The notes under the pieces are model-generated. The model ran no database searches, had not been told where the DNA came from, and was given only the letters and a program-made list of their open reading frames with translations. The position numbers were made by a program, and so were the translations under genes. DNA of 64,000 bases, from the NCBI RefSeq assembly GCF_017220215.1, contig NZ_CP071129.1, forward strand, positions 2,046,001 to 2,110,000. The letters are read 5' to 3'. The DNA is from Caballeronia sp. M1242. Lineage in GTDB: Bacteria; Pseudomonadota; Gammaproteobacteria; Burkholderiales; Burkholderiaceae. Positions 46,025-55,028 of the stretch are shown piece after piece. Position 1 is the stretch's first letter. Every line of letters begins with the position of its first letter.

Positions 46025-47332
46025 ATGAAACGACGCAGTCTGCTGAAGCTCGGCTCCATGTCGGGCGCGCTCGCCCTCGCAGGCCAGCTTCCCATCTCCA
46101 AGGCGCAAGCCGCGGATAACGGTCCGATCAAGGTCGGCGTGCTGCATTCGCTCTCCGGCACCATGGCGATCTCCGAGACATCGCTCAAGGACACCGCGCT
46201 CATGACCATCGCCGATATCAACAAGAACGGCGGCGTGATGGGGCGGCAGCTCGAAGCCGTCGTCGTCGATCCCGCTTCCAACTGGCCGCTCTTCGCCGAA
46301 AAGGCGCGTCAGCTTCTCACGCAAGACAAGGTCGCCTGCGTGTTCGGCTGCTGGACGTCGGTGTCGCGCAAGTCGGTGCTGCCCGTGTTCGAGGAACTCA
46401 ACGGCCTGCTCTTCTATCCCGTGCAGTACGAAGGCGAGGAGATGTCGCGCAACGTGTTCTACACCGGCGCCGCGCCCAACCAGCAGGCCATTCCCGCCGT
46501 CGAGTATCTGATGGGACCGGAAGGCGGCAGCGCGAAACGCTTCTTCCTGCTCGGCACCGACTACGTGTACCCGCGCACGACCAACAAGATCCTGCGCGCC
46601 TTTCTCCATTCGAAAGGAGTCAAGGATGCAGATATTCAGGAGGTCTACACACCGTTCGGTCATAGCGACTATCAGACCATCGTCGCGAACATCAAGACCT
46701 TCTCGCAAGGGGGAAAGACCACGGTCGTCTCGACGATCAACGGGGATTCGAACGTTCCGTTCTACAAGGAACTCGGCAATCAAGGGCTGAAAGCGACGGA
46801 CGTGCCGGTGGTCGCATTCTCTGTCGGCGAAGAAGAACTGCGCGGCATCGACACGAAGCCGCTCGTCGGCCATCTCGCGGCATGGAACTACTTCATGTCG
46901 GTCAAGAACCCGAGCAACAAGAAGTTCGAAACGCAGTTCGCCGAATGGGTGAAGACGCAGAACCTGCCGGGCGGCGACAAGCGCGTGACGAACGATCCGA
47001 TGGAAGCGACCTTCGTCGGCATTCACATGTGGAAGCAGGCCGTCGAGAAAGCGAAGAGCACGGACGTGGACAAGGTCCGCACCGCGATGATCGGCCAGAG
47101 CTTCGCCGCGCCTTCGGGCTTCACGCTCACGATGGACGGCAACCATCATCTGCACAAGCCGGTGATGATCGGCGAGATTCGCGGCGACGGTCAGTTCAAT
47201 GTCGTGTGGAAGACGAAGACCGCAATCCGCGCTCAGCCGTGGAGTCCCTATATCGCGGGCAATCAGGGCAAGCCGGATGTCGTCACCTCCATTCCGTCGT
47301 TCCTGCGGCGCTCGCGCGTGCGTGTGGCCTGA
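46025..47332 (+). CDS. urtA: Urea ABC transporter, substrate-binding protein
   Basis: UrtA captures urea in the periplasm for the UrtBCDE importer. The 435-residue precursor starts with MKRRSLLKLGSMSGALALAGQLPISKAQA; the RRSLLKLG pattern is twin-arginine-like. It continues IKVGVLHSLSGTMAISETSLKDTALMTIADINKNGGVMGRQLE, a Leu/Ile/Val-binding-protein fold. VACVFGCWTSVSRKSVLPVFEELNGLLFYPVQYEGEE and the FFLLGTDYVYPRTTNKIL block are UrtA-specific. The start ATG at 46025 lies at the end of a well-placed leader; the frame extends further up but with no signal-peptide character. Confidence 0.95.
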   Translation: MKRRSLLKLGSMSGALALAGQLPISKAQAADNGPIKVGVLHSLSGTMAISETSLKDTALMTIADINKNGGVMGRQLEAVVVDPASNWPLFAEKARQLLTQDKVACVFGCWTSVSRKSVLPVFEELNGLLFYPVQYEGEEMSRNVFYTGAAPNQQAIPAVEYLMGPEGGSAKRFFLLGTDYVYPRTTNKILRAFLHSKGVKDADIQEVYTPFGHSDYQTIVANIKTFSQGGKTTVVSTINGDSNVPFYKELGNQGLKATDVPVVAFSVGEEELRGIDTKPLVGHLAAWNYFMSVKNPSNKKFETQFAEWVKTQNLPGGDKRVTNDPMEATFVGIHMWKQAVEKAKSTDVDKVRTAMIGQSFAAPSGFTLTMDGNHHLHKPVMIGEIRGDGQFNVVWKTKTAIRAQPWSPYIAGNQGKPDVVTSIPSFLRRSRVRVA

Positions 47333-47410
47333 CGCATCGGAAGCATGAAGCAAGGCCGCGCGTGACTCGACGTTGCGCGCGGCCGTTCAAGTCTCGTCAG
47401 AAAGGCCCTT

Positions 47411-49027
47411 ATGAAAGGCTCCGTTGTGCTCCCCTTCTTTCGCGCGATGCTCGCGGTCTGCATCGCGCTTACGCCGTTCGTGGCACACGCGCTCACGGCC
47501 GACGAACTCGCGCCGCTCGCGGGCGATGACTATCAGGCCAAGTCCGCCGCCATCGACAAGCTCATTGCAAACGCGGATGCGCCTTCTGTCGCCGTGCTCA
47601 ACGCGCTCGCGGACGGTTCGCTCGTCGCCACCGATAACGGCCATGTCTATGTGCAGACCGACGAGGGCAACAAGGACGCCATCACAGGCAAGATCGCGGA
47701 AGCGCCCGATGCGCAGGCGATCACGCTGAATAACCAGTTGCGCACGAAAGTGGCAGGCGCCCTATCGGGTCTTCAGCTCGCATCGCCGGACGTGGGCAAG
47801 CGCCGCGAAGCGGTGGCCGCGCTGTTGAAGAACCCCGACGCGTCGATGAAGCCGCTCATCGATCGCGCCCGCGCCGCCGAGACCGACGCCGAGTTGAAGA
47901 AGCGCCTCGACACGCTCTGGGCGATGACCGCGCTGCATGATCCCGATGTGAACAAGCGCCTGGAAGCCGCGCAACTCGTCGCAGCACGGCATGACCTCGA
48001 CATGTATGAGTTGCTGCGCCCCATCGTCGCGAAGAAAAGCGATGGCAGCTTCAATGAACCCGATGAACGCGTGCGCGCGGCGGCGCAAACCGGTATCGAA
48101 GCCCTCGACTCTATCCAGCGCCGCAGCGAAATCGCGGGCACGCTGTTCGCCGGTCTATCGCTCGGCAGCGTGCTGTTGCTGGCCGCATTGGGACTGGCGA
48201 TCACGTACGGCCTGATCGGCGTCATCAACATGGCGCACGGCGAATTCCTGATGATCGGCGCTTATGCGACCTATGTCGTGCAGAACCTCGTGCAGCATTA
48301 CGCGCCCGCGGCGTTCAACTGGTATCCGCTCTTCGCGGTGCCCGCGTCGTTCGTTGCGGCGGCGCTCGTCGGCATCGTGCTGGAAAGGCTCGTGCTGAAG
48401 CATCTTTATGGTCGTCCGCTCGAAACGCTGCTGACGACCTTCGGCATCAGTCTCATCCTCATTCAGGCGACGCGAACGATATTCGGCGCGCAGAACGTGC
48501 AGGTCACGAATCCCTCTTGGATGAGCGGCGGCGTCGCGGTGATGCAGAACCTGATCCTGCCGTATAACCGCCTGACGATTCTCGCGTTCTCGCTCGCCGT
48601 GGTGCTGATTGCATGGGCCGTGTTGACGCGCACGCGGCTCGGCCTCTTCGTGCGCGCCGTCACGCAGAATCGCCGCATGGCCGCGTGCGTCGGCGTGAAG
48701 ACCGCACGCGTCGATTCGTACGCGTTCGCGTTCGGCGCGGGCATCGCCGGGCTCGGCGGATGCGCGCTCTCGCAGATCGGCAACGTGGGCCCTGACCTCG
48801 GGCAGAGCTACATCATCGATTCGTTCATGGCCGTGGTGCTCGGCGGCGTAGGCCAACTCGCGGGCACCGTGATCGGCGGCTTCGGGCTCGGTCTCGTCAA
48901 CAAGGCGATCGAGCCGTTCTGGGGCGCGGTGCTCGCGAAAATCGCGGTGCTCGTGCTGATCGTGCTGTTCATCCAGAAGCGTCCGCAGGGCATGTTCGCC
49001 CTGAAGGGCCGCAGCGCGGAGGCCTGA
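47411..49027 (+). CDS. urtB: Urea ABC transporter, permease UrtB
   Basis: This 538-residue membrane subunit has a signal peptide (residues 1-27), a ~200-residue helical extracytoplasmic region (VGKRREAVAALLKNPDASMKPLIDRARAAETDAELKKRLDTLW and similar), and a LivH-type permease from about residue 238. The permease part has LGLAITYGLIGVINMAHGEFLMIGAYATYVV, LLTTFGISLILIQATRTIFG, and GVKTARVDSYAFAFGAGIAGLGGCALSQIGNVGPDLGQSYIIDSFMAVVLGGVGQLAGT. The long N-terminal domain is usual for UrtB. It is 78 bases after urtA. Confidence 0.94.
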   Translation: MKGSVVLPFFRAMLAVCIALTPFVAHALTADELAPLAGDDYQAKSAAIDKLIANADAPSVAVLNALADGSLVATDNGHVYVQTDEGNKDAITGKIAEAPDAQAITLNNQLRTKVAGALSGLQLASPDVGKRREAVAALLKNPDASMKPLIDRARAAETDAELKKRLDTLWAMTALHDPDVNKRLEAAQLVAARHDLDMYELLRPIVAKKSDGSFNEPDERVRAAAQTGIEALDSIQRRSEIAGTLFAGLSLGSVLLLAALGLAITYGLIGVINMAHGEFLMIGAYATYVVQNLVQHYAPAAFNWYPLFAVPASFVAAALVGIVLERLVLKHLYGRPLETLLTTFGISLILIQATRTIFGAQNVQVTNPSWMSGGVAVMQNLILPYNRLTILAFSLAVVLIAWAVLTRTRLGLFVRAVTQNRRMAACVGVKTARVDSYAFAFGAGIAGLGGCALSQIGNVGPDLGQSYIIDSFMAVVLGGVGQLAGTVIGGFGLGLVNKAIEPFWGAVLAKIAVLVLIVLFIQKRPQGMFALKGRSAEA

Positions 49028-49030
49028 ACC

Positions 49031-50221
49031 ATGACCGCCTCGACCAACATCAGCGCGAATCTCGACGTCGCGCCGCAACCCGATGCAAGCGCCGCACGCG
49101 CAGGCTTCGCGCTCGGCCTGCCGCCACGCGCCGCGCTGTTGCCGCGCAACGGCTGGATCGCGTTGCTTGCGCTCATCGTTGCAATGGGCATCTGCGTGCC
49201 GCTCTCGGCGCTCGTGCTGCCGGAAACCAGCGCGTTCCATTTGTCGGCCTATGCGATGACGCTCGTCGGCAAGCTCATGTGCTATGCGATCGGCGCGCTG
49301 GCGCTCGATCTCGTCTGGGGTTATTGCGGCATTCTGAGCCTGGGCCACGCGCTCTTCTTCGCGCTCGGCGGCTATGCAATGGGCATGTACCTGATGCGCT
49401 CCATCGGACGCGAAGGCACGTATCAAAGCGATCTCCCGGACTTCATGGTGTTTCTCGACTGGCACAAGCTGCCGTGGTACTGGCAAGGCACGGAGCATCT
49501 CTGGTACGCGCTATTGCTCGTGGTGCTGGTGCCCGGCGTGCTGGCCTGGGTCTTCGGCTTCTTCACGTTTCGCTCGCGCGTGAAGGGCGTGTATCTGTCG
49601 ATCATCACGCAGGCCATGACCTTCGCCGCGATGCTGCTCTTCTATCGCAATGAAACGGGCTTCGGCGGCAATAACGGCTTCACGGATTTCAAGCGCATCG
49701 CGGGCTTTCCGATCACGCATGCGGGGACACGCACGGTCCTCTTTCTCATCACGTTCGCGGTGCTCGTGCTCGCGTTCCTCGTGGCGCGCTGGATCGTCAC
49801 GTCGAAGCTCGGGCGCGTCGTGACGGGCGTGCGCGATGGCGAAGCGCGGCTCATGTTCCTCGGCTACAGCCCGCTCGCGTACAAGCTGTTCATCTGGACC
49901 GTATCGGCCGTGCTGTGCGGTATTGCGGGCGCGCTGTATGTGCCGCAAGTCGGCATCATCAATCCGAGCGAGATGTCGCCCGCGAACTCGATTGAAATGG
50001 CGATCTGGGTGGCGGTCGGCGGACGCGGCACGCTCATCGGGCCGATCATCGGCGCGTTCGCCGTCAATGGCGCGAAGAGCTTTTTCACGGCTTATTTCGC
50101 GGAATATTGGCTCTTTTTCCTCGGCCTCATCTTCACGCTCGTGCCGCTCTTGTTGCCGAACGGAATCATGGGTCTCATCGAACTCGCCCGCCGCAAGACG
50201 CAAGGAGACGCAGCAGAATGA
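49031..50221 (+). CDS. urtC: Urea ABC transporter, permease UrtC
   Basis: This 396-residue LivM-type inner-membrane subunit pairs with UrtB. Characteristic parts are LDLVWGYCGILSLGHALFFALGGYAMGMYLMR, NGFTDFKRIAGFPI and EARLMFLGYSPLAYKLFIWTVSAVLCGIAGALYVPQVGIINPSEMSPANSIEMAIWVAVGGRGTLIGPIIGAFAVNGAKSFFT. It begins 3 bases after urtB and its stop overlaps the urtD start (ATGA), so translation is coupled through the operon. Confidence 0.94.
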   Translation: MTASTNISANLDVAPQPDASAARAGFALGLPPRAALLPRNGWIALLALIVAMGICVPLSALVLPETSAFHLSAYAMTLVGKLMCYAIGALALDLVWGYCGILSLGHALFFALGGYAMGMYLMRSIGREGTYQSDLPDFMVFLDWHKLPWYWQGTEHLWYALLLVVLVPGVLAWVFGFFTFRSRVKGVYLSIITQAMTFAAMLLFYRNETGFGGNNGFTDFKRIAGFPITHAGTRTVLFLITFAVLVLAFLVARWIVTSKLGRVVTGVRDGEARLMFLGYSPLAYKLFIWTVSAVLCGIAGALYVPQVGIINPSEMSPANSIEMAIWVAVGGRGTLIGPIIGAFAVNGAKSFFTAYFAEYWLFFLGLIFTLVPLLLPNGIMGLIELARRKTQGDAAE

Positions 50222-51102
50222 CCGTGCATCATGCATTGATCGTCGACTTGCCGCCGATTCCTCATGCGCCCGGCGTGAACGAGCCGGGGCACAAGAACAT
50301 CAACGTCAACTCCGGACTCGGCCATGTGCTCAAGCCCGGCGAAATCGACGTATCGCATGGAACGATTCTCTATCTCGAAGACGTGACCGTCAGTTTCGAC
50401 GGCTTTCGGGCGCTCAACAAGCTCACGCTGTCCATCGACGTGGGCGAGTTGCGCTGCGTGATCGGTCCCAACGGCGCGGGCAAGACCACGATGATGGACG
50501 TCATCACCGGCAAGACGCGGCCCGATGACGGCCGCGTGTTTCTCGGGCAGACGTTCGATCTCACGCGCATGTCGGAACCTGTGATCGCGCGCACCGGCAT
50601 CGGCCGCAAGTTCCAGAAGCCGACTGTCTTCGAGAACCATCCCGTGTGGGAGAACCTCGAACTCGCGATGAAGACGGACAAGCGATGGTTCGCGTCGCTG
50701 CGCGCGCGGCTGGATCGCGCGGCGCAGGCCCGAATCGAAGAGACGCTCGAACTGATCCGCTTGCAGCATCAGGCGACGCGCTTAGCCGGCGAGTTGTCGC
50801 ATGGACAGAAGCAGCGGCTCGAAATAGGCATGTTGCTCATGCAGCAGCCCGCCCTGCTTCTGCTCGATGAACCCGCTGCCGGCATGACCGATCACGAAAC
50901 CATGGAACTCGCCGAATTGCTGAACACGCTACGGGGTTCATGTTCGATGATGGTCGTCGAGCACGACATGGAGTTCGTCGCGGCGCTCGCGGGCGACAGC
51001 GGCAAGGTGACGGTCATGGCCGAAGGCAGCGTGCTCGCCGAAGGCACGCTCGACAGCGTGAAGCGCGACGAGGCCGTGATCGAATCGTATCTTGGCCGTT
51101 GA
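50218..51102 (+). CDS. urtD: Urea ABC transporter, ATPase UrtD
   Basis: This 294-residue LivG-type nucleotide-binding subunit has Walker A GPNGAGKTTMMDVITG, signature LSHGQKQRLEIG, Walker B LLLLDEPAAGMTDHE and switch His in MVVEHDMEFV. The first ~55 residues (PPIPHAPGVNEPGHKNINVNSGLGHVLKPGEIDVSHG) are an extension before the ABC domain. The ATG at 50218 overlaps the urtC stop. Confidence 0.94.
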   Translation: MTVHHALIVDLPPIPHAPGVNEPGHKNINVNSGLGHVLKPGEIDVSHGTILYLEDVTVSFDGFRALNKLTLSIDVGELRCVIGPNGAGKTTMMDVITGKTRPDDGRVFLGQTFDLTRMSEPVIARTGIGRKFQKPTVFENHPVWENLELAMKTDKRWFASLRARLDRAAQARIEETLELIRLQHQATRLAGELSHGQKQRLEIGMLLMQQPALLLLDEPAAGMTDHETMELAELLNTLRGSCSMMVVEHDMEFVAALAGDSGKVTVMAEGSVLAEGTLDSVKRDEAVIESYLGR

Positions 51103-51117
51103 TACCGGAACCATTCA

Positions 51118-51810
51118 ATGCTCGAAGTCGAATCGCTCAATCAGTATTACGGCGGCAGTCACATTCTGCGTGACGTGAAGATGACCGTGCCCGAGGGCAA
51201 GCTCACCGTGCTGCTCGGCCGCAACGGCGTTGGCAAGACGACACTGCTGCGCTGTCTCATGGGCGTGGTGCCTTCTAAAAGCGGCAGCATCACATGGCGC
51301 GGCGCGAAGATCTCGTCGATGCCCACGCATGCGCGCGTCGCGAGCGGTCTCGCTTATGTACCGCAGGGCCGCGATATCTTCGGGCGTCTCACGGTGGAGG
51401 AGAACCTGCTCGTCGGCGCAGCGAGTCGCAAGGCGCCTTCGAAGATTCCCGATCACATCTATGCGCTCTTCCCCGTGCTGCGCGAGATGAAGCATCGGCG
51501 CGGCGGCGATCTGTCGGGCGGTCAGCAGCAGCAACTGGCCATCGGCCGCGCGTTGATGAGTCAGCCGCAATTGCTCATTCTCGATGAACCGACCGAAGGC
51601 ATCCAGCCTTCCATCATTCGCGACATCGGCCGCACGCTGCGTCGGCTCGTCGATGAAATGGGCATGACGGTGCTGCTCGTCGAGCAGTATTACGACTTCG
51701 CCCGCGAGCTCGCGGACCATTATTGGGTGATGAGTCGCGGCGAGATCGTCGCGGGCGGCGCGGGATCGGAGATGGAAGCGCATGGAGTGCGCGAGCTGAT
51801 CGCCGTATGA
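51118..51810 (+). CDS. urtE: Urea ABC transporter, ATPase UrtE
   Basis: This 230-residue LivF-type ATPase is the partner of UrtD. Walker A is LLGRNGVGKTTLLRCLMG, the signature LSGGQQQQLAIGRALM and Walker B LLILDEPTEGIQPSII. It begins MLEVESLNQYYGGSHILRDV, typical of UrtE. It starts 15 bases after urtD; ureD follows 29 bases later, which joins transport to urease expression. Confidence 0.94.
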   Translation: MLEVESLNQYYGGSHILRDVKMTVPEGKLTVLLGRNGVGKTTLLRCLMGVVPSKSGSITWRGAKISSMPTHARVASGLAYVPQGRDIFGRLTVEENLLVGAASRKAPSKIPDHIYALFPVLREMKHRRGGDLSGGQQQQLAIGRALMSQPQLLILDEPTEGIQPSIIRDIGRTLRRLVDEMGMTVLLVEQYYDFARELADHYWVMSRGEIVAGGAGSEMEAHGVRELIAV

Positions 51811-51839
51811 TGGTGGACCGCTCATAACGCATTGCTTCC

Positions 51840-52700
51840 ATGCATCACGAATCTCACGCGGCGCTCGCTCATCCCGATGTCTGGCGCGGCACGCTCGAAC
51901 TCGGCTTTGCCCGGCGGCATGGCCGCACGGTCTGCGCGCATCGCAAGCATGAAGGTCCGCTGCGCGTGCAACGTCCGCTCTATCCCGAAGGCGATATTTG
52001 CCATGCGGTGATCGTGCATCCGCCGGGCGGCGTCGCGGGTGGCGATCGTTTATCCGTCGATGTACAGCTCGGCGAAGACACGCATGCCGTCATCACGACG
52101 CCCGGCGCGACCAAGTGGTACAAGGCGAACGGCAAGCTCGCGACACAGCGTATCGACGTTCATCTCGGACGACACGCCAAGCTCGACTGGCTACCGCAAA
52201 ACAACATCGTGTTCGAATCGTCGAATGTGGAGCTTGCGTTCAACGTCACACTCGACGAAGGCGCGACGGCGATCGGCTGGGACGCGATGCTGCTCGGCCG
52301 CGCCGCCGCCGGCGAACGCTGGACGCAGGGGCGCATCAAGGCGGTGTCGCGTATCGCATATAGCGATGGACGCACGCTGTGGTTCGAGCGCGCGCTGATC
52401 GATGCGAACGATCCCTTGCGCGATGCATCGCAGGGACTCGCGAGCTATCCCGCCTATGGCACGCTATGGGCCGTCGGACCCGCATGCGACGACGCGTTGG
52501 CCGAGGCTCTCACCGCGCAGCTGCCGTTCAATGATGAGATGCGCGCAGGGGCATCGTGCGTGGCGCCGGGCGTATTGATCGTGCGCGCCATCAGCCGTTC
52601 GATGGAGCCGCTGCAACGCGTGTTGACCGATTGTTGGACTCAGCTTCGTCCGCTTGTGCATGGCGTCGCTGCGCAACCGCTCAGGTTGTGGACCACGTGA
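51840..52700 (+). CDS. ureD: Urease accessory protein UreD
   Basis: UreD (UreH) binds apo-urease and, with UreF and UreG, helps deliver nickel and form the carbamylated lysine. The 286-residue chain shows the family pattern [63 protein letters not shown], then [17 protein letters not shown] and ASQQ-type [22 protein letters not shown]. It normally lies directly before ureA; here the amino-acid ABC transporter (52876-55734) comes between. Confidence 0.93.
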   Translation: MHHESHAALAHPDVWRGTLELGFARRHGRTVCAHRKHEGPLRVQRPLYPEGDICHAVIVHPPGGVAGGDRLSVDVQLGEDTHAVITTPGATKWYKANGKLATQRIDVHLGRHAKLDWLPQNNIVFESSNVELAFNVTLDEGATAIGWDAMLLGRAAAGERWTQGRIKAVSRIAYSDGRTLWFERALIDANDPLRDASQGLASYPAYGTLWAVGPACDDALAEALTAQLPFNDEMRAGASCVAPGVLIVRAISRSMEPLQRVLTDCWTQLRPLVHGVAAQPLRLWTT

Positions 52701-52703
52701 GCA

Positions 52704-52720
52704 CGCACCATGGCGGCGCA
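52704..52720 (+). promoter_or_regulatory. NtrC-like site upstream of the embedded ABC transporter
   Basis: CGCACC-ATGGC-GGCGCA matches TGCACC-N5-GGTGCA at 10 of 12 half-site positions with the correct 5-base spacer. It begins 3 bases after the ureD stop and is about 100 bases upstream of the predicted sigma-54 start site. Confidence 0.5.
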
Positions 52721-52796
52721 TGGTCGCGCCCCGCGTGTGTGCGCGAGTCCGTGTAATCAGCTATGCAACACATACGGCATAAGGCATTGGCGTCGA

Positions 52797-52812
52797 TGGC
52801 ACGGCTCTCGCT
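52797..52812 (+). promoter_or_regulatory. Sigma-54 promoter inside the urease cluster
   Basis: TGGCACGGCTCTCGCT has a perfect -24 box (TGGCACG), GG (52798-52799) and GC (52810-52811) 10 bases apart, and TCGCT against TTGCW at -12. Transcription would start near 52823, about 50 bases before the binding-protein gene. Confidence 0.65.
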
Positions 52813-52875
52813 TTAGACCACGGCTCCAAGAGCCGCGCAAGCAACGCGGCCGTCACAAAGCCTGAAGGATCATCC

Positions 52876-53673
52876 ATGCCGAAGCTCTTCTTCCGTGCGC
52901 GACGCACCGCTCTCGCCGCGCTCGCTGTCACGCCGCTTTTCGCCTTTACTGCTCCGGCAAACGCCGACGCGCTCGATACCATCGCCAAGAGCGGCACCCT
53001 GCGCGTCGCCGTGCCCGAGGACTATCCGCCGTTCGGCTCGGTCGGCGCCGACATGCAGCCGCAAGGCTATGACGTGGACATGGCCGCATTGCTCGCCAAG
53101 TCGATGAAGGTCAAGCTTCAGCTCGTGCCCGTGAACAGCGCGAACCGCATTCCGTATCTCACGACGAACAAGGTCGATCTGGTGATCTCGTCGCTCGGCA
53201 AGACGCCGGAGCGAGACAAGGTGCTGGACTTCTCAACGCCTTATGCGCCCTATTTCCAAGGGGTTTTCGGTCCCGCCGACATCAAGGTGAGCGGTCCGGC
53301 CGATCTCACCGGCAAGACCGTGGGCGCGACGCGCGGCGCGCTGGAAGAGATCGCGCTGTCGCAAATGGCGCCGAACGCCACCATCAAACGCTTCGAGGAC
53401 AACAACGCGACCATCTCCGCGTTTCTCTCGGGACAGGTTCAGTTGATCGCGGCGGGCAATATCGTCGCCGCGGCGATCCTCGCGAAGAATCCGCCGCGTC
53501 GGCCTGAAGCGAAGTTCATCATCAAGGATTCGCCCTGCTTCGTCGGCATGAACAAGAACGAGCCGCGCTTGATGGCCAAGGTCGACGACACCATCGCACA
53601 GGCGAAAAAGGACGGCACGCTCAACGCCATGTCGAAGAAGTGGTTCGGCCAGCCGCTGCCTGCCAGTCTGTAA
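52876..53673 (+). CDS. Polar amino-acid ABC transporter, substrate-binding protein
   Basis: This is a 265-residue periplasmic type-2 binding protein (SBP_bac_3 family). The signal peptide covers about residues 1-30 (RRTALAALAVTPLFAFTAPANA). The mature part starts LDTIAKSGTLRVAVPEDYPPFGSVGADMQPQGYDVDMAALLAKSM and contains LVISSLGKTPERDKVLDFSTPYAPY and TGKTVGATRGALEEIAL. It ends KKDGTLNAMSKKWFGQPLP. The ligand is probably a polar amino acid; which one cannot be read. It heads a four-gene importer inserted between ureD and ureA and has a sigma-54 type promoter just upstream. Confidence 0.92.
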   Translation: MPKLFFRARRTALAALAVTPLFAFTAPANADALDTIAKSGTLRVAVPEDYPPFGSVGADMQPQGYDVDMAALLAKSMKVKLQLVPVNSANRIPYLTTNKVDLVISSLGKTPERDKVLDFSTPYAPYFQGVFGPADIKVSGPADLTGKTVGATRGALEEIALSQMAPNATIKRFEDNNATISAFLSGQVQLIAAGNIVAAAILAKNPPRRPEAKFIIKDSPCFVGMNKNEPRLMAKVDDTIAQAKKDGTLNAMSKKWFGQPLPASL

Positions 53674-53691
53674 CGCAGGGCGCTACATCGC

Positions 53692-54381
53692 ATGGCCTAT
53701 CAACTGGAATTCGCCGACTTCGCGAATTACGCGGGCATGTTTGCGAGCGGCGCGGCGACGACGCTTGCGCTGACCGCCATCTCGACGGCGCTTGGCGTAT
53801 CGCTCGGCGTGACCGGCGCGGCCGCTCGCAATAGCGATCGCGCGTGGCTGCGTTCGCTCGTCGGCGGCTATGTCGAAGCGATCCGCAACACGCCGTTCAT
53901 CGTGCAACTGTTCTTCGTGTTCTTCGGGCTGCCCGCGCTCGGCATTCATCTGAGCGAGTATGTCGCAGCGATTATCGCGATGACCTCGAACCTCGGCGCG
54001 TATTCCACCGAGATCATCCGCGCGGGCATCGCGGCGGTGCCGAAGGGGCATCACGAAGCGGCGGCGTCGCTTGCGATGTCGCGCAATGAAGCCTTTCGGC
54101 ATGTCGTGTTGCCCCAGGCGCTCGCCAAGGTGTTCCCTGCGCTCACGAGTCAGATCGTCATCACGATGCTCGGCTCCGCCGTGGTCTCGCAGATCTCCGT
54201 GCCCGATCTGACGTATGCCGCGAGCTATATCCAGTCGCGCAACTTTCGCGCATTCGAAACGTGCTTCCTGGTCACCGCTTCGTATCTGGCGCTCGCGCTC
54301 GTCCTGCGCGTGGCGCTCAATGCAGCAGGCAAGCGTCTCTTCATGCCTGCCGTAAGCGCCAACAGAGGCCACGCGCGATGA
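53692..54381 (+). CDS. Polar amino-acid ABC transporter, permease 1
   Basis: This 229-residue HisM/GlnP-type inner-membrane subunit has the conserved EAIRNTPFIVQLFFVFFGLPALGI and the EAA loop EIIRAGIAAVPKGHHEAAASLAMSRNEAFRHVVLPQALAKVFPALTSQ, which contacts the ATPase. It starts 18 bases after the binding-protein stop. Its own stop overlaps the next permease start (ATGA). Confidence 0.92.
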   Translation: MAYQLEFADFANYAGMFASGAATTLALTAISTALGVSLGVTGAAARNSDRAWLRSLVGGYVEAIRNTPFIVQLFFVFFGLPALGIHLSEYVAAIIAMTSNLGAYSTEIIRAGIAAVPKGHHEAAASLAMSRNEAFRHVVLPQALAKVFPALTSQIVITMLGSAVVSQISVPDLTYAASYIQSRNFRAFETCFLVTASYLALALVLRVALNAAGKRLFMPAVSANRGHAR

Positions 54382-55028
54382 TCGAATTCACCTTCGCGCA
54401 GATCTTCGAGAACCTGCTGCTGGCCGCTCGCTGGACCGTCGTGCTGTCGATCGTATCGTTCGTGCTCGGCGGTATCGTCGGCTTCGCGCTCCTCGTGATG
54501 CGCGTATCGAAGTACGAAGTCCTGCGCGCGCTGGTGAAGGGCTACATTCAGGTCTTTCAGGGCACGCCGCTCTTGATGCAACTGTTCCTCGTCTTCTTCG
54601 GGCTGCCGTTGCTGGGCATCGACGTGTCGCCCTGGGTTGCCGCCACCGTCGGGCTCACGCTGTTCACGAGCGCCTATCTAGCGGAGATATGGCGCGGTGC
54701 CGTCGAAGCGGTGCCCAAGGGCCAGTGGGAAGCGTCGTCCAGTCTTGCAATGAGCTACTTCGAGCAGCTTCGTCATGTGATTCTTCCGCAGGCCACGCGC
54801 ATCGCCGTCGGGCCGACGGTCGGCTTCGCCGTGCAGGCGGTGAAGGATACGGCGCTCGTCTCCATCATCGGCTTCACGGAACTCACAAAGGCCGGCACGA
54901 TGATATCGAACGCGACGTTCCGCCCGTTTCTCGTGTATGGCCTCGTCGCGATCATCTACTTCGTTCTCTGCTATCCGCTGACGCGCTATGCGCGCACGCT
55001 CGAAAGGAAATGGCATGCCGCTCGTTGA
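54378..55028 (+). CDS. Polar amino-acid ABC transporter, permease 2
   Basis: This 216-residue partner permease starts MIEFTFAQIFENLLLAARWTVVLSIVSFVLGG. It contains KGYIQVFQGTPLLMQLFLVFFGLPLLGID and the EAA loop EIWRGAVEAVPKGQWEASSSLAMSYFEQLRHVILPQATRIAVGPT. The ATG at 54378 overlaps the previous stop, and the coding end overlaps the start of the ATPase gene by 14 bases, so all four genes are one translational chain. Confidence 0.92.
   Translation: MIEFTFAQIFENLLLAARWTVVLSIVSFVLGGIVGFALLVMRVSKYEVLRALVKGYIQVFQGTPLLMQLFLVFFGLPLLGIDVSPWVAATVGLTLFTSAYLAEIWRGAVEAVPKGQWEASSSLAMSYFEQLRHVILPQATRIAVGPTVGFAVQAVKDTALVSIIGFTELTKAGTMISNATFRPFLVYGLVAIIYFVLCYPLTRYARTLERKWHAAR

Noticed and set aside
45646..46025. 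Short overlapping frames upstream of urtA on both strands
   Set aside because: No ribosome sites or recognisable products; the sequence is better explained as an NtrC/sigma-54 control region.
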